Shown: piece by piece, positions 9,902 through 18,592 of the stretch
How the letters are laid out: each line of letters begins with the position of its first letter
How positions within the stretch are numbered: position 1 is the stretch's first letter
Assembly: GCF_004297185.1 (NCBI RefSeq)
Contig: NZ_PGCL01000002.1
Coordinates: forward strand, 1-64,000
Source of the DNA: Methanofollis fontis
GTDB taxonomy: Archaea; Halobacteriota; Methanomicrobia; Methanomicrobiales; Methanofollaceae
Length of the DNA stretch: 64,000 bases
Reading direction: 5' to 3'
Made by a program: the position numbers and the translations under genes
The notes under the pieces: generated by a model
Told to the model about the DNA's origin: nothing
Databases searched by the model: none
The model's input: only the letters and a program-made list of their open reading frames with translations

Positions 9902-11604
9902 TTTGCCGGGATGACCAGAGAGCGTTCGCCTGCCGGCATGAACTCCCTGATGGCGCCCTTTGCGAACTCGCGGCGGGGTTCGGCGAAGTCGAACGTCAGC
10001 GAGGGGTCCGCGAAGGTGATCTTGATCAGGGGCTCAAGGCTGAATGCATCGCCGCGGCTGTAGTGGGCACTGCCCACGATGGCGGCGTACTCGCCCTGGT
10101 GACCCACGTTCATGGCGTAGTTCGGGTAGTTCGGACCACGCAGTTCGCCCATCAGACCGCGGTCGGGCTCCATGGAGAGGGAGTTTGCCGATCCGCACTG
10201 GTCCTGCAGGTCGTAGCCGAAGAATCCGAGGCGGCTCCAGCCGTCCTTGTGGATGAGCATGGAGAGGTACCAGCCGTTGAGACCGGCGTTGGAGTTGCCG
10301 GTTGCAATGGCGGATGAGAGACCGGACGCAGCGGCGATGACACCGGCACGCTGGGAACCGCCGAAGTGGTCCTCCATCATGGTCGGGAACTGCTCGTACT
10401 GCTCCATGGCGTTGATGGTGACCTCGGTGGCGATGTCGTTGACGATTTCCTGGGTGGGGGCGACCTTGTCGGTTGCAGACGGGTTCTTCCAGTCGACCTT
10501 GTACTTGTCCTTGATGTAGTCCATACCGTAGTAGGTGAACTCGTCGAGGATGTTGTCGGTGTATGCTGCCGTGGCGTACTGGGTGAAGCCGACACCGCCG
10601 GACATGTAGGAACCGAGCCAGATCTGGTCGAAGAGCATGGTACCAGCGCCGACAACCTCAAGGGCCGCCTTGGCGGGGTCGTTGGGGTACTTGCGGTCGG
10701 CCTGGATCATGTCGGAGAAGTGGCCGAACTTGATACCGCCGGGCTCGTTCGGGCCGCGTGCACGGCGTGCCGGAAGGATGGATCCCATCTGGATGACGCC
10801 TGCGTGCTTGGCGGCGAAGGACAGGTCGGCGACTGCGGCCTCACCGGCGCACATGCGGTATGCGGCGATGTAGGACATACCGATCTGCATCGCAGACCAG
10901 CGGGAGGTGGTACCGCCGTCACAGGTGCGCGAGACGATCGACGGGATGTGGATCGACTGGTACATCGACTTGCCGACCTCGGCCTTGAGCTCCTCGGCCT
11001 GCTTCTTCGGGAAGAGCTTCTCGATGTTCAGGAGGAACTGGGGCTCGATGTCGTCGGCGAGTTCGTCGTCGCCGGTGAAGACCTTCACGTAGCAGTCATC
11101 GGTGAGCGCCGGGTGGGTCTCGACCATGTGCTCCTGGACCACGGCCGCGCCGGGCATGGCGTGGTTGAGGATGTGGAGGTACTCGTTGATCGTCTCGGGG
11201 GTGACTTCCTTGCCGAGACGCTTCTGCAGGGTGGCGTGGGCCATGTCCATGCCGACAATAACGGTCCTGCGGATCTCGTCCCACATCTGCTGCATGGCAG
11301 CGTTGTTGACGAAGTGCAGGTCGTCACCCTCGACGTAGACGCCGGTGCCGGAGACCTCGTAGGTCATCAGCTGGCGCTGACCCATCGGGATGCCGCCAAG
11401 GTGGCAGCGCTCGGGGTCGTACATGGAGATACCGCGCTGCATCTCGATGGCACGGGACTCCTTCATGAACTCAAGTTTCCGCGGGGACTGGCGGACGCCG
11501 CCGAACTTGTAGAACTCGGTCTTCTCGGACTGGACGTCCTGTCCCTGGAACTTCTCCTTGAGCGACTTAAGGAACAGTTTCTGGGCTCTCTCAATCTTTG
11601 CCAT
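9898..11604 (-). CDS. mcrA: Methyl-coenzyme M reductase alpha subunit
   Basis: 568 residues, full length. McrA carries most of the F430 site of the (αβγ)2 enzyme that reduces methyl-CoM with coenzyme B to methane. By alignment with the M. marburgensis protein, Q157 matches the axial Ni ligand, H267 the N-methylhistidine, R281 the methylarginine, Q418 the methylglutamine, G463 the thioglycine, D468 the didehydroaspartate and C470 the S-methylcysteine site (in [11 protein letters not shown]). Presence of the residues does not prove each is modified. ATG 11604 is preceded by GGAGGAGTGA; the GTG at 11613 overlapping mcrG is less likely. Confidence 0.99.
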   Translation of the reverse strand: MAKIERAQKLFLKSLKEKFQGQDVQSEKTEFYKFGGVRQSPRKLEFMKESRAIEMQRGISMYDPERCHLGGIPMGQRQLMTYEVSGTGVYVEGDDLHFVNNAAMQQMWDEIRRTVIVGMDMAHATLQKRLGKEVTPETINEYLHILNHAMPGAAVVQEHMVETHPALTDDCYVKVFTGDDELADDIEPQFLLNIEKLFPKKQAEELKAEVGKSMYQSIHIPSIVSRTCDGGTTSRWSAMQIGMSYIAAYRMCAGEAAVADLSFAAKHAGVIQMGSILPARRARGPNEPGGIKFGHFSDMIQADRKYPNDPAKAALEVVGAGTMLFDQIWLGSYMSGGVGFTQYATAAYTDNILDEFTYYGMDYIKDKYKVDWKNPSATDKVAPTQEIVNDIATEVTINAMEQYEQFPTMMEDHFGGSQRAGVIAAASGLSSAIATGNSNAGLNGWYLSMLIHKDGWSRLGFFGYDLQDQCGSANSLSMEPDRGLMGELRGPNYPNYAMNVGHQGEYAAIVGSAHYSRGDAFSLEPLIKITFADPSLTFDFAEPRREFAKGAIREFMPAGERSLVIPAK

Positions 11605-11609
11605 TGTAT

Positions 11610-12374
11610 TCACTCCTCCTTCGGCATGAAGCCGTATTTGGTCCTCAGCGAGTGGATCCGCTGGATGTATTCGATGTATTCGGGGTCTTCACGGAGCGAG
11701 GTACCAGCGAGCGAGTGGAAGATGGTGCTGTGCTCCTTGAGCCAGGCCTCGTCCATGGGCTTGCCGACCTCGACCGCACGGTCCAGGGGCACACCGATCT
11801 GGTCCTTGACGTACTTGACGACACCGTCGTCGCCGAGCACGCAGCGCTGCAGGGCGTCGAACATCATGCCGTCCTCTGCGAGACGGAGGGAGTGACCGTG
11901 CACGGTCGCACCACGGCAGGAGACAGTTGCCGGGTCGAAGACCTCGGTCTCGATGAGCATCTTGGAGTACTGGTCAAGGTCACGCTCGCGGCACTCGACG
12001 ATCTGACGGCCGGAGAGCGTACCGGGGTCGATGCCGCGGAAGCGGTAGCACTCCATGTAGGTGCGCTGGTAGGGCTGTGACGGTGCGTTGAACATCGAGT
12101 CTGCGAACTGGATGTAGCGGACGCGGTCGCCGGCCTTTGCTCCCTCTGTGGGCTTGACCAGCTTGCGCATCGGGTCGGCGGGCTCCTGCTGCTCGGCCAG
12201 GGGCGGGTGGGCGGTCGGGTAGGCCGCACCGGGGGCCCGGTGCCCGAGGATCAGAACGACGTCTTCGTCGGTAATGGAACGAAGTTTTGCGAGTTCGAAG
12301 TTGGGGTTCATCTGGTTGCGCCTGTTCTGGGCCACAACTGAAGTACCCGGACCATACTGTGGTGTGTATGCCAT
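11610..12374 (-). CDS. mcrG: Methyl-coenzyme M reductase gamma subunit
   Basis: 254 residues, full length. The N-terminus [24 protein letters not shown] and the region [19 protein letters not shown] are characteristic of McrG, which completes the active-site channel. The start is preceded by a strong Shine-Dalgarno, GAGGTGA. It follows mcrD by 9 nt, and mcrA begins 5 nt after its stop. No mcrC gene lies between mcrD and mcrG. Confidence 0.98.
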   Translation of the reverse strand: MAYTPQYGPGTSVVAQNRRNQMNPNFELAKLRSITDEDVVLILGHRAPGAAYPTAHPPLAEQQEPADPMRKLVKPTEGAKAGDRVRYIQFADSMFNAPSQPYQRTYMECYRFRGIDPGTLSGRQIVECRERDLDQYSKMLIETEVFDPATVSCRGATVHGHSLRLAEDGMMFDALQRCVLGDDGVVKYVKDQIGVPLDRAVEVGKPMDEAWLKEHSTIFHSLAGTSLREDPEYIEYIQRIHSLRTKYGFMPKEE

Positions 12375-12383
12375 TTTGTCACC

Positions 12384-12920
12384 TCAATTGATTTTATCTG
12401 ATGTATGTTCTCTCTGAACCTGATTCAGACAGTCTTCCCCCGCTGTTCGGGGCACAGATCTCGGGATGATCGTGGGTCCGTCCCTTTTTCGTGGATCAAC
12501 AAGGCCAACGACTGCTTCGTCGACATTCGGCCCGTATTTTGCATAATCCACAAGGCTCGGACTGCTCTTCATGAACCGGCCCGTCTGGAGGCGGTAGGGT
12601 ATCGCAGTGAAAAATTCATCGCATACCGTCCTTATCTCCTCAATCACCCCTTCGTCATCGACTTCAAGGATGAACGTGCCGGCCTGAACCTTCATCTCGA
12701 CTGCGGCACCGCCGACCTGGATTGTCCGCCTGTTGGAGTTGGGATTTGCCGAACCCCTCGCCGGTCCGTACGGGACGGTGGCCGGGAGGCCGGGACCGTT
12801 GATCACGATCCGGCGGATACCCGGCACCTCTGCACAGCGACCGAGAAATTTTTCGGCCGTCTGGGGCGAAAGGAGCCTCAGGGGGACAATCCTGCACTGG
12901 GGGAAGGCTGAATCAGGCAA
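12384..12920 (-). CDS. mcrD: Methyl-coenzyme M reductase operon protein D
   Basis: 178 residues, McrD family. McrD is not a subunit of purified active Mcr; it associates with assembly or maturation forms and is thought to help F430 loading. The family match is in IRRIVINGPGLPATVPYGPARG and in the IQVGGAAVEMKVQAGTFILEV segment. The only plausible initiator is TTG at 12920, which overlaps the mcrB stop (TTGCCTGA); no ATG, GTG or other TTG occurs in frame before residue 76. Weak initiation may keep its level below the catalytic subunits (inference). Confidence 0.93.
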   Translation of the reverse strand: MPDSAFPQCRIVPLRLLSPQTAEKFLGRCAEVPGIRRIVINGPGLPATVPYGPARGSANPNSNRRTIQVGGAAVEMKVQAGTFILEVDDEGVIEEIRTVCDEFFTAIPYRLQTGRFMKSSPSLVDYAKYGPNVDEAVVGLVDPRKRDGPTIIPRSVPRTAGEDCLNQVQREHTSDKIN

Positions 12921-14229
12921 TCAGATCAACGCCCTTGGCGATCTGGTCCATCGGCTTGTTGAATACGTCGATCTTGCCGTAGGTCTCGCCCATCACCTTG
13001 GAGGTGCCCTCGGGGGCGAACATCTGGGTGCCGGCGTCGAGGGCGCAGGCGGCGACCACACACGGAATGGCGACGCCGTTGGCGTGCCTGGTCACGACGT
13101 GGTTGCCGTTGAAGATACCCGGACCGCCGCCACCGTAGATCGAGTGGCTGAAGAACGAGAAACCGACGGCAGTACCCATCACACGACCGAAGTCGCAGGA
13201 GGGCAGACCGGTCTCGTGCTCGATGAGGTCGTTGAAGTAGAGCAGGGTCGAGGAGACAGCCTGTGCAAACCGGCCGGCACCACAGTTGACGATGGTTGCG
13301 GCGAGGGAACCGGCGGCCACGTAGGCGTTCCAGAGCATCGGGTCCTTGGTGTCGAAGTACTGGAAGTACCCGCCCTTCTTGCCCGGAACGATGACCTTGT
13401 CCTCGATCGCGCGCTCAACCAGGGACTGGACGACCGTACCGACGGTGCCGGTCTCGCCATTGTTCTTGACGAGGTCGTAGACCATGTTGTTGGCGTTGAG
13501 GCCCTGGTAGGCGTAGGCGAGGAGCTGGTAGCGCTCGAAGGGGCCGATGGCGGCGCCCATCTCGAACTCACCGGCGGTCTCGAGGGTTGCGGCGAGGGCA
13601 ACACCCTGCAGGGAGTTCCTGCCGGTCATCATCACGTAGTGGTTGACCGGGATGTTGCGGAGTGCGTAGCCGATACCTTCGTTGTTCTGGGGAATGTTCA
13701 GGATCGAGGAGACCAGCGCACCCTGCATGTCCATGGTGTGCGGGTATCCGCCCCAGCATGCCGCCTTGACGGTCGATGCGTTGAAGGCGTCGATGTCGAA
13801 CTGGTCGACGATGGCGTAGGTGGCCGCGGAGGCGACCGAGGTGATCGCCGCATCGTAGGTGGCGGCGTTGGCCAGACGCTTCGTCGGAACCTGGACAAGC
13901 AGAAGCTTGCCGTCGTTGAACTCCAGGATCTCGGTGTCGTCGCCTTCTTCGACCTGGACCATTTCCTTGATCTTGGCAACGATGGCGTCCTTGTTCTCCA
14001 TGATCGCAAGGTCAAGTTCACGGCCGCGAACCTTTCCCTTTCCAAGCTTCCCGGCCTTGAGGGCCTGTTCGATACCCCCAAGGTTGACATTAATCGTTCT
14101 CTTTGTCAGGTCAATGATCTTGCTGGTAGCCGGGTTGACCAGCGGGCTGATCTTGTCGAGGGAGACGCCGCTCTTGAGCAGCTTCCCGTCGTCTGAGTAG
14201 AGATCGATTGTTTCTGAATATGCTGCCAT
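12913..14229 (-). CDS. mcrB: Methyl-coenzyme M reductase beta subunit
   Basis: 438 residues, full length and first gene of the operon. Family features include the N-terminal MAAYSETIDLYSDDGKLLKSGV and the glycine-rich FSFFSHSIYGGGGPGIFNGNHVVTRH near the active site, where β-subunit residues bind coenzyme B and F430. The start is preceded by AAGGATG. Transcription probably begins about 110 nt upstream at a TATA promoter, leaving a structured leader (see separate entries). Confidence 0.99.
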   Translation of the reverse strand: MAAYSETIDLYSDDGKLLKSGVSLDKISPLVNPATSKIIDLTKRTINVNLGGIEQALKAGKLGKGKVRGRELDLAIMENKDAIVAKIKEMVQVEEGDDTEILEFNDGKLLLVQVPTKRLANAATYDAAITSVASAATYAIVDQFDIDAFNASTVKAACWGGYPHTMDMQGALVSSILNIPQNNEGIGYALRNIPVNHYVMMTGRNSLQGVALAATLETAGEFEMGAAIGPFERYQLLAYAYQGLNANNMVYDLVKNNGETGTVGTVVQSLVERAIEDKVIVPGKKGGYFQYFDTKDPMLWNAYVAAGSLAATIVNCGAGRFAQAVSSTLLYFNDLIEHETGLPSCDFGRVMGTAVGFSFFSHSIYGGGGPGIFNGNHVVTRHANGVAIPCVVAACALDAGTQMFAPEGTSKVMGETYGKIDVFNKPMDQIAKGVDLIA

Positions 14230-14280
14230 ATCAGTACATCCTTTTACCCTTTGTGCAGGAAGGAACGTTCACGTGGGATT

Positions 14281-14340
14281 CCGGGCTGCAGTCCCAGATA
14301 AATCCCCGAGAGTCACTACTGCAAGCCCCGAATTGGGACT
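14281..14340 (-). promoter_or_regulatory. Structured 5' leader of the mcr transcript (candidate)
   Basis: The predicted mcr leader begins with AGTCCCA, which pairs with TGGGACT 14290-14296 (7 bp). The enclosed loop holds GGGCTTGCAG (14328-14319), which pairs with CTGCAGCCC at 14291-14283 (9 bp, one bulged T), just beyond the first helix. The two helices share nucleotides 14290-14291, so they are either mutually exclusive or form an H-type pseudoknot with a shortened first helix. No known riboswitch class was recognised. Folding was done by eye. Confidence 0.5.
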
Positions 14341-14370
14341 ATAGATCTATCCCAAAGGCCTCATATAAAA
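14341..14370 (-). promoter_or_regulatory. mcr promoter (TATA box and start-site palindrome)
   Basis: On the minus strand TTTTATATGA at 14370-14361 fits an archaeal TATA box. A perfect 10-bp palindrome, ATAGATCTAT (14341-14350), lies between it and the predicted start near 14340. A protein bound there would block polymerase loading (inference). Confidence 0.65.
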
Positions 14371-14783
14371 GTTCCCAATTATTTTTAAGAAATTCAGATA
14401 ATATGACATTTTTATGAAAATAGTTATAATTTAGTAATAAAAAAATATCTGCAATATTCTTGTCTTTACAGATATGGTGGCCATATATCTAATATGTTTG
14501 TAAAAACCCGAATATTGGTCGAATTTTATGAATACTTATTCATAACAATATGAAATAATATCTGAATTGTTAATATAATTTGATTATTGCTGACATGGGT
14601 GACCGGAGGTGCCCGGTACAAAAGAGAAAACAACTCCCAGATAGAAGAAAAGAGTTTGAACTACGAGTATAATGTCCTTTTCCTGGTTTGGGGAATGATA
14701 TATAAATAAAAATCTGCCTTTGTACCTGGAAGAGGGAAAAAACGCATCAAACGTGCCCTGATCGGGCAGGAACAAAAAAAGGT
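14371..14783. other. AT-rich mcr upstream region, no gene
   Basis: About 410 nt, strongly AT-rich. It contains a perfect 7-2-7 palindrome ATGAATA-CT-TATTCAT (14528-14543), an ATATGG-TGG-CCATAT repeat (14472-14486), a GC-rich hairpin ACCGG/CCGGT (14602-14617) and a TATA-like TATATAAATA (14698-14707). No coding frame is convincing. It probably holds distal control sites for mcr and may hide a small RNA. Confidence 0.5.
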
Positions 14784-14960
14784 TTAGTACCGGGGTTTCC
14801 TGTGCTTGGGAAGACAATCCCTGCAGTAGACCGGTCTCCCTTCTGTCGGTTTGAAGGGAACTTCACATTCCTTACCGCAGTCTGAGCAGACTGCCTTATG
14901 CATCTCGCGGGGGCCGCGGGAGAAGTTGTCCCTCTGACCTCCAAATCTATTGCCGTACAT
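14784..14960 (-). CDS. Small CxxC-x17-CxxC zinc-binding protein
   Basis: A 58-residue protein. Cysteines at 25, 28, 46 and 49 give exactly CxxC-x17-CxxC (CSDC then CRDC), a pattern named for small methanogen proteins, plus an extra Cys32. The N-terminus (MYGNRFGGQRDNFSRGPRE) is glycine/arginine-rich and the C-terminus basic, which suggests nucleic-acid binding, but function is unknown. It has its own promoter: AATATATATAGAG about 45-55 nt upstream, and AGGTTGA just before ATG 14960. Similar motifs appear as domains in larger archaeal proteins. Confidence 0.8.
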   Translation of the reverse strand: MYGNRFGGQRDNFSRGPREMHKAVCSDCGKECEVPFKPTEGRPVYCRDCLPKHRKPRY

Positions 14961-15137
14961 TGCTCAACCTATGCAGTTGATGCTGCAAGGAGTCATTTGG
15001 GTGCTCTCTATATATATTCATGCATGCACGCCATCGCCATTGCGTCTCCGGTGAAAGGCATTCCGGAGGGAGTGGGTCTCCCCCGACAACGGGATACTGT
15101 TTTTATTTCATGAGTGCCCAGTCCCAGATGGAGCATC

Positions 15138-15803
15138 ATGAAGATCATCGGTATAAACGGGAGTCCGCGGGGGAAAGAGAGTACGACACGCCGCCTTATC
15201 GAGGCGATACTCGCCGGTGCCCGCGAGGGCGGGGCGACGACCACGTTCATCGATCTCGGGTCGACGGAGATCAGATACTGTTCTGGCTGCGGACTCTGTT
15301 ACGAGCGTGGGGAATGCCCGAAAAAAGATGACTTCCAGAAAATTTTTGATGACATGCTTGCCGCTGAAGGGATTGTTCTGGGTTCACCCAACTACATCAA
15401 CAGTGTCACCGCACAGATGAAGACTTTCCTTGACCGTATGGCCGACGCCATCCACTGCCAGCGGTTTACCGGTAAATATGGGTGTGCCGTCTCGACCGCA
15501 GGGGGGTCGCGATCAGATGAGGTGGCGAACTACCTCAACGAAACCCTGAGAATCCTCGGGGCCAATACGGTGGGCGGCGTGAGCGTTGATATCTGTGGTG
15601 ATGAAGAGCGCCTCTTTGCCGCCGGGGAGCAGGCATATCGGTTGGGGCAGGACCTCGCCCGTGCGGTGGCGGAGGGTCGCCCCTACCCGGAGCAGGAGAC
15701 CTTTCACCGTGAGATGGAGGAGAGAATGAAGGCTCTCGTGACTGCGCACAAACACGTCTGGAAACATGAATATGATTACTGGGCAAAAATGGGTCAAAAA
15801 TAA
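15138..15803 (+). CDS. Flavodoxin-family NAD(P)H-dependent oxidoreductase
   Basis: A 221-residue flavoprotein with the FMN loop GINGSPRGKESTT and GSPNYINSVTAQMKTFLDR. CSGCGLCYERGECPKKDD supplies four cysteines that may hold an Fe-S cluster, as in the Isf family. The C-terminal ~40 residues form a charged helix. The electron partner is unknown. ATG 15138 is chosen because the flavin motif starts at residue 5. Its distant relative at 9.0-9.6 kb shares the layout, not close identity. Confidence 0.82.
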   Translation: MKIIGINGSPRGKESTTRRLIEAILAGAREGGATTTFIDLGSTEIRYCSGCGLCYERGECPKKDDFQKIFDDMLAAEGIVLGSPNYINSVTAQMKTFLDRMADAIHCQRFTGKYGCAVSTAGGSRSDEVANYLNETLRILGANTVGGVSVDICGDEERLFAAGEQAYRLGQDLARAVAEGRPYPEQETFHREMEERMKALVTAHKHVWKHEYDYWAKMGQK

Positions 15804-15844
15804 AATCGGAATGTCTATATGGTGATCGTGAATATCCCTGATCC

Positions 15845-16264
15845 ATGCGGATCATTCACCTCCTGATCGCCCTCCTGGCAGCAGCGCTCCTGTGTGCGGG
15901 GTGCACCTCAGAATCGCCACCCCCCACTCCTGCACCCGGGGAGATGGTCACACCTGCCCCGACGCCCGGTGCCGCCGCCGCCATCTCCGTCGAGACGCTG
16001 AGCCTCACCCCGCGCTACAGCCCCGACGGTTCCTTCTCGATGGTCGCCCGGATCAGGGCGGAAAACACCGGCACGCTCGATGTCACCGGCGTCGTCATCA
16101 CCGTCGAACTCGTCGACACCGCTTCGAATACGATCAGCGACTCAAAAAATCAGTATATCGAGCGTTTCATCCCCGGCGACTCGAAGATCTATGATATCAC
16201 CCTCGCCGCCGAGGCCGGACGGACCTATGAGGTCCACAGCCGCGTCGTCTCGGATCAGTCCTGA
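15845..16264 (+). CDS. Secreted lipoprotein of unknown function
   Basis: A 139-residue protein with a lipoprotein signal: positively charged start, hydrophobic core LLIALLAAALLCAGC, lipid-attachment Cys at residue 20. A Pro/Thr-rich linker (about residues 25-45) follows, then a beta-rich domain with NTGTLDVTGVVITVELVD, reminiscent of FxLYD/DUF-type immunoglobulin-like domains that often accompany extracytoplasmic binding. The stop overlaps the convergent Mut7-C gene by 10 nt. Substrate or partner is unknown. Confidence 0.75.
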   Translation: MRIIHLLIALLAAALLCAGCTSESPPPTPAPGEMVTPAPTPGAAAAISVETLSLTPRYSPDGSFSMVARIRAENTGTLDVTGVVITVELVDTASNTISDSKNQYIERFIPGDSKIYDITLAAEAGRTYEVHSRVVSDQS

Positions 16265-16743
16265 TCCCCGATAAGGTCCTTTCGCATTCGCCGGGTATGC
16301 GACCCCTCCCAGTAGAGGCGCCGGCAGGTCGGGCACCAGAAAAAGGTGAGGGATCGGCGGTCGGCAGGGGCATATGCCGCCGACTCGATCTCCCGCTGGC
16401 GGGCCGGCCTGAGGGGTGTGTTGCAGATCGAACACCGGTCGAAGCGGAGCGACGGCACGATAAGGCCCATATCGGTGAGCTGGTGCACCTGTGCCGCCGG
16501 GTCCTCAGAACCGATATAGATCCCCTGTGCTCCGGCGCGCCGGGCGAGCTCGGCGTCTCGGGTGAGCAGGATCCGCCCCTGCGTCTGCGCAATCGAGAGG
16601 ATCACCGAGTCTTCCCTGGGATTTCCGGGGGAAAGGGCATTGGCGCTGATCGTGTCATAGCCCATCAGCCGCAGACGGCGGGTGAGGGTGCCGAGCATGC
16701 GGTCGGCGATAAACCGCGTGCACTCCTCAGACCGAGCGCACAA
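16255..16743 (-). CDS. Mut7-C RNase-domain protein
   Basis: A 162-residue protein of the Mut7-C family, a PIN-like nuclease fold fused to a zinc ribbon. The N-terminal part has FIADRMLGTLTRRLRLMGYDT and ILLTRDAEL with the family's acidic residues; the C-terminal part has CSIC and CPTC zinc-binding pairs. An RNase role is predicted for the family but has little biochemical support. TTG 16743, inside the end of amrS (17-nt overlap), keeps the conserved start; the next ATG would cut into it. Confidence 0.8.
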   Translation of the reverse strand: MCARSEECTRFIADRMLGTLTRRLRLMGYDTISANALSPGNPREDSVILSIAQTQGRILLTRDAELARRAGAQGIYIGSEDPAAQVHQLTDMGLIVPSLRFDRCSICNTPLRPARQREIESAAYAPADRRSLTFFWCPTCRRLYWEGSHTRRMRKDLIGDQD

Positions 16744-17737
16744 CAGGGATCCTCTCCCCGCAGTCCCCGCACCGGTCGCCTTCCAGACCCATGATCCGGC
16801 CCGAAAACCCCGAACGCTCGATCAGGAGGGCGCCGCACGACGGACAGAAGGTATTTTCATAGTCGCCAGGTGGGACGTTCCCTGCATAGACATACCGGAT
16901 GCCAAGGTCCCGTGCACACTGGAGGATCTTCTCGATCGTCCGGAGCGGGGTCGGTTCGCGGTCCCGCATCCGGTAATCGGGATGGAAGCGGGTAAAGTGC
17001 ATCGGCACATCGGGCCCCAGGTTCTCGACCACCCAGGAGATCAGGGCTCGCATCTCCTCCATTGAATCGTTGAGCCCCGGAATAACCAGAGTGACCGTTT
17101 CGATATGCATGCCGTGTTCATGTGCCGCCACCGTGGCGTCAAGCACCGGCTGCAGGCGTGCACTGCAGACCGACCGGTAGAACTCGTCGGAAAACGCCTT
17201 GATATCCACGCGGAAGGCGTTGAGCATCGGTGCCAGTTCGGCAAGCGCCTCCTCGGTGATATAGCCGTTGGTCACATATACGGTGCCAAGCCCCTGCTCC
17301 CGCGCCAGAGCGCCCATCTCAAGGGGGTACTCGTGCCAGATGGTGGGTTCGTTGTAGGTCCACGAGATCGATGCGGCACCGCCTGCGTTCGCCCGTTCGA
17401 CGCCGCGCTCTGGCGATATCTCAAACAGGGGCAGGTCATCAATGGACGACTGCGAGATCTCCCAGTTCTGGCAGTGCCTGCAGCGGAAGTTGCAGCCGAC
17501 GCCGCCGAGGGAGTAGGAGGTGCTCCCGGGCAGGAAGTGGAAGAGCGGTTTTTTCTCGATCGGATCGATCGCCTCCGCCGCCACCCGCCCGAAGGTGGCG
17601 GCATACAGCGTCCCGCCCCGGTTGATGCGCACGCCGCAGATGCCGTGTTTTCCATCGGCGATCCGGCACCGGTGGGCACAGAGGGAACATCTGACCGTGC
17701 CGTCACCAAGCGGGGCATACTGGTGCGCCTCGTACAT
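16727..17737 (-). CDS. amrS: AmmeMemoRadiSam system radical SAM enzyme
   Basis: A 336-residue radical SAM protein. CNFRCRHC gives the CxxxCxxC that binds the SAM-cleaving [4Fe-4S] cluster. An N-terminal zinc-like CSLCAHRC and a C-terminal CPSC/CGDC pair frame the barrel. Annotated relatives are PflA-like activases. The family usually co-occurs with AMMECR1 and MEMO proteins, which are absent here. It is translationally coupled to the Mut7-C gene. The reaction is not established. Confidence 0.85.
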   Translation of the reverse strand: MYEAHQYAPLGDGTVRCSLCAHRCRIADGKHGICGVRINRGGTLYAATFGRVAAEAIDPIEKKPLFHFLPGSTSYSLGGVGCNFRCRHCQNWEISQSSIDDLPLFEISPERGVERANAGGAASISWTYNEPTIWHEYPLEMGALAREQGLGTVYVTNGYITEEALAELAPMLNAFRVDIKAFSDEFYRSVCSARLQPVLDATVAAHEHGMHIETVTLVIPGLNDSMEEMRALISWVVENLGPDVPMHFTRFHPDYRMRDREPTPLRTIEKILQCARDLGIRYVYAGNVPPGDYENTFCPSCGALLIERSGFSGRIMGLEGDRCGDCGERIPVVRSV

Positions 17738-17835
17738 ATGCCCGGATAGGGCGGTGCGCCGGTTAAACCTATGGGGGGAGACGGAATCAACAAGGTATAT
17801 GAAAGCCCAGAGAGAATGGGTACGGTTAGATCAGC

Positions 17836-18540
17836 ATGAAAAAAATGGTTCTCTCCCTTGGCGGCTCAATTCTGGTGCCATCTCTCGAAGCCCATACTGT
17901 CTCTGAGTATGCGGCAGTACTGATACAGATGGCGTTGCGGGGTCAGGTGTATGTCGTTGTCGGCGGCGGTGGCGAGGCCAGGCGCTATATCGGGGCGGCA
18001 CGCTCCCTCGGCATCAACGAGGCGGCATCAGATGAGATCGGGATCATGGTCACCCGCATCAATGCCACCCTCCTTGTCTATGCCCTCGGCGATGCCGCCT
18101 ATCCTGCGGTGGCTGAATCCTACCGCCAGGCGAAGGAGTTCGGCGAGTCCGGGAAGATTGTGGTGATGGGCGGCGTGACGCCGGGTCAGACCACCGACGC
18201 CGTTTCTGCGGTGCTCGCCGAGACGGTGGGGGCCGATCTGATCATCAACGGCACGTCGGTCGACGGTATCTATTCGGCCGACCCGAAGGCGGACCCGGAA
18301 GCGCAGCGGTATGATCGAATGAGCGCACAGGACCTCCTCTCGATCATCTCTGCGGCGCGTCTTGATGCGGGGTCCAATACGGTCATCGATATCGTGGCCG
18401 CCAAAATTGTGGAGCGAAGCGGCATCCCCCTTCTGGTGGTCGATGGCAGAAATCCGGAAAACCTGTCAAAGGCGGTCTGTGAGGGGACATTCTCGGGTAC
18501 GATCGTCAGCGACGGCGAATGCAGCCCGCTTCCCCTCTAA
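17836..18540 (+). CDS. pyrH: UMP kinase
   Basis: A 234-residue amino-acid-kinase-fold enzyme of the archaeal UMP kinase type, phosphorylating UMP to UDP. Visible motifs are the N-terminal LSLGGSIL, VVGGGGEARRYI and the nucleotide-binding GTSVDGIYSADPKADP. Length matches archaeal PyrH (about 225-235). ATG 17836 and the in-frame ATG three codons later both work. It stands 50 nt upstream of tRNA-Pro. Confidence 0.92.
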   Translation: MKKMVLSLGGSILVPSLEAHTVSEYAAVLIQMALRGQVYVVVGGGGEARRYIGAARSLGINEAASDEIGIMVTRINATLLVYALGDAAYPAVAESYRQAKEFGESGKIVVMGGVTPGQTTDAVSAVLAETVGADLIINGTSVDGIYSADPKADPEAQRYDRMSAQDLLSIISAARLDAGSNTVIDIVAAKIVERSGIPLLVVDGRNPENLSKAVCEGTFSGTIVSDGECSPLPL

Positions 18541-18592
18541 TTCGATATCACCATAATTATTTTAGGACAAACCACAGAGAGTACAGGGACGC

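Noticed and set aside
10366-11895. Long plus-strand open frame (about 510 codons) across mcrA and mcrG
   Set aside because: It is antisense to two clearly conserved Mcr genes, rich in Val/Asp/Gly/Leu as expected for GC-biased complementary codons, and has no motif.
12733-14196. Long plus-strand open frame across mcrB
   Set aside because: Antisense shadow of mcrB, with the same compositional signature and no family features.
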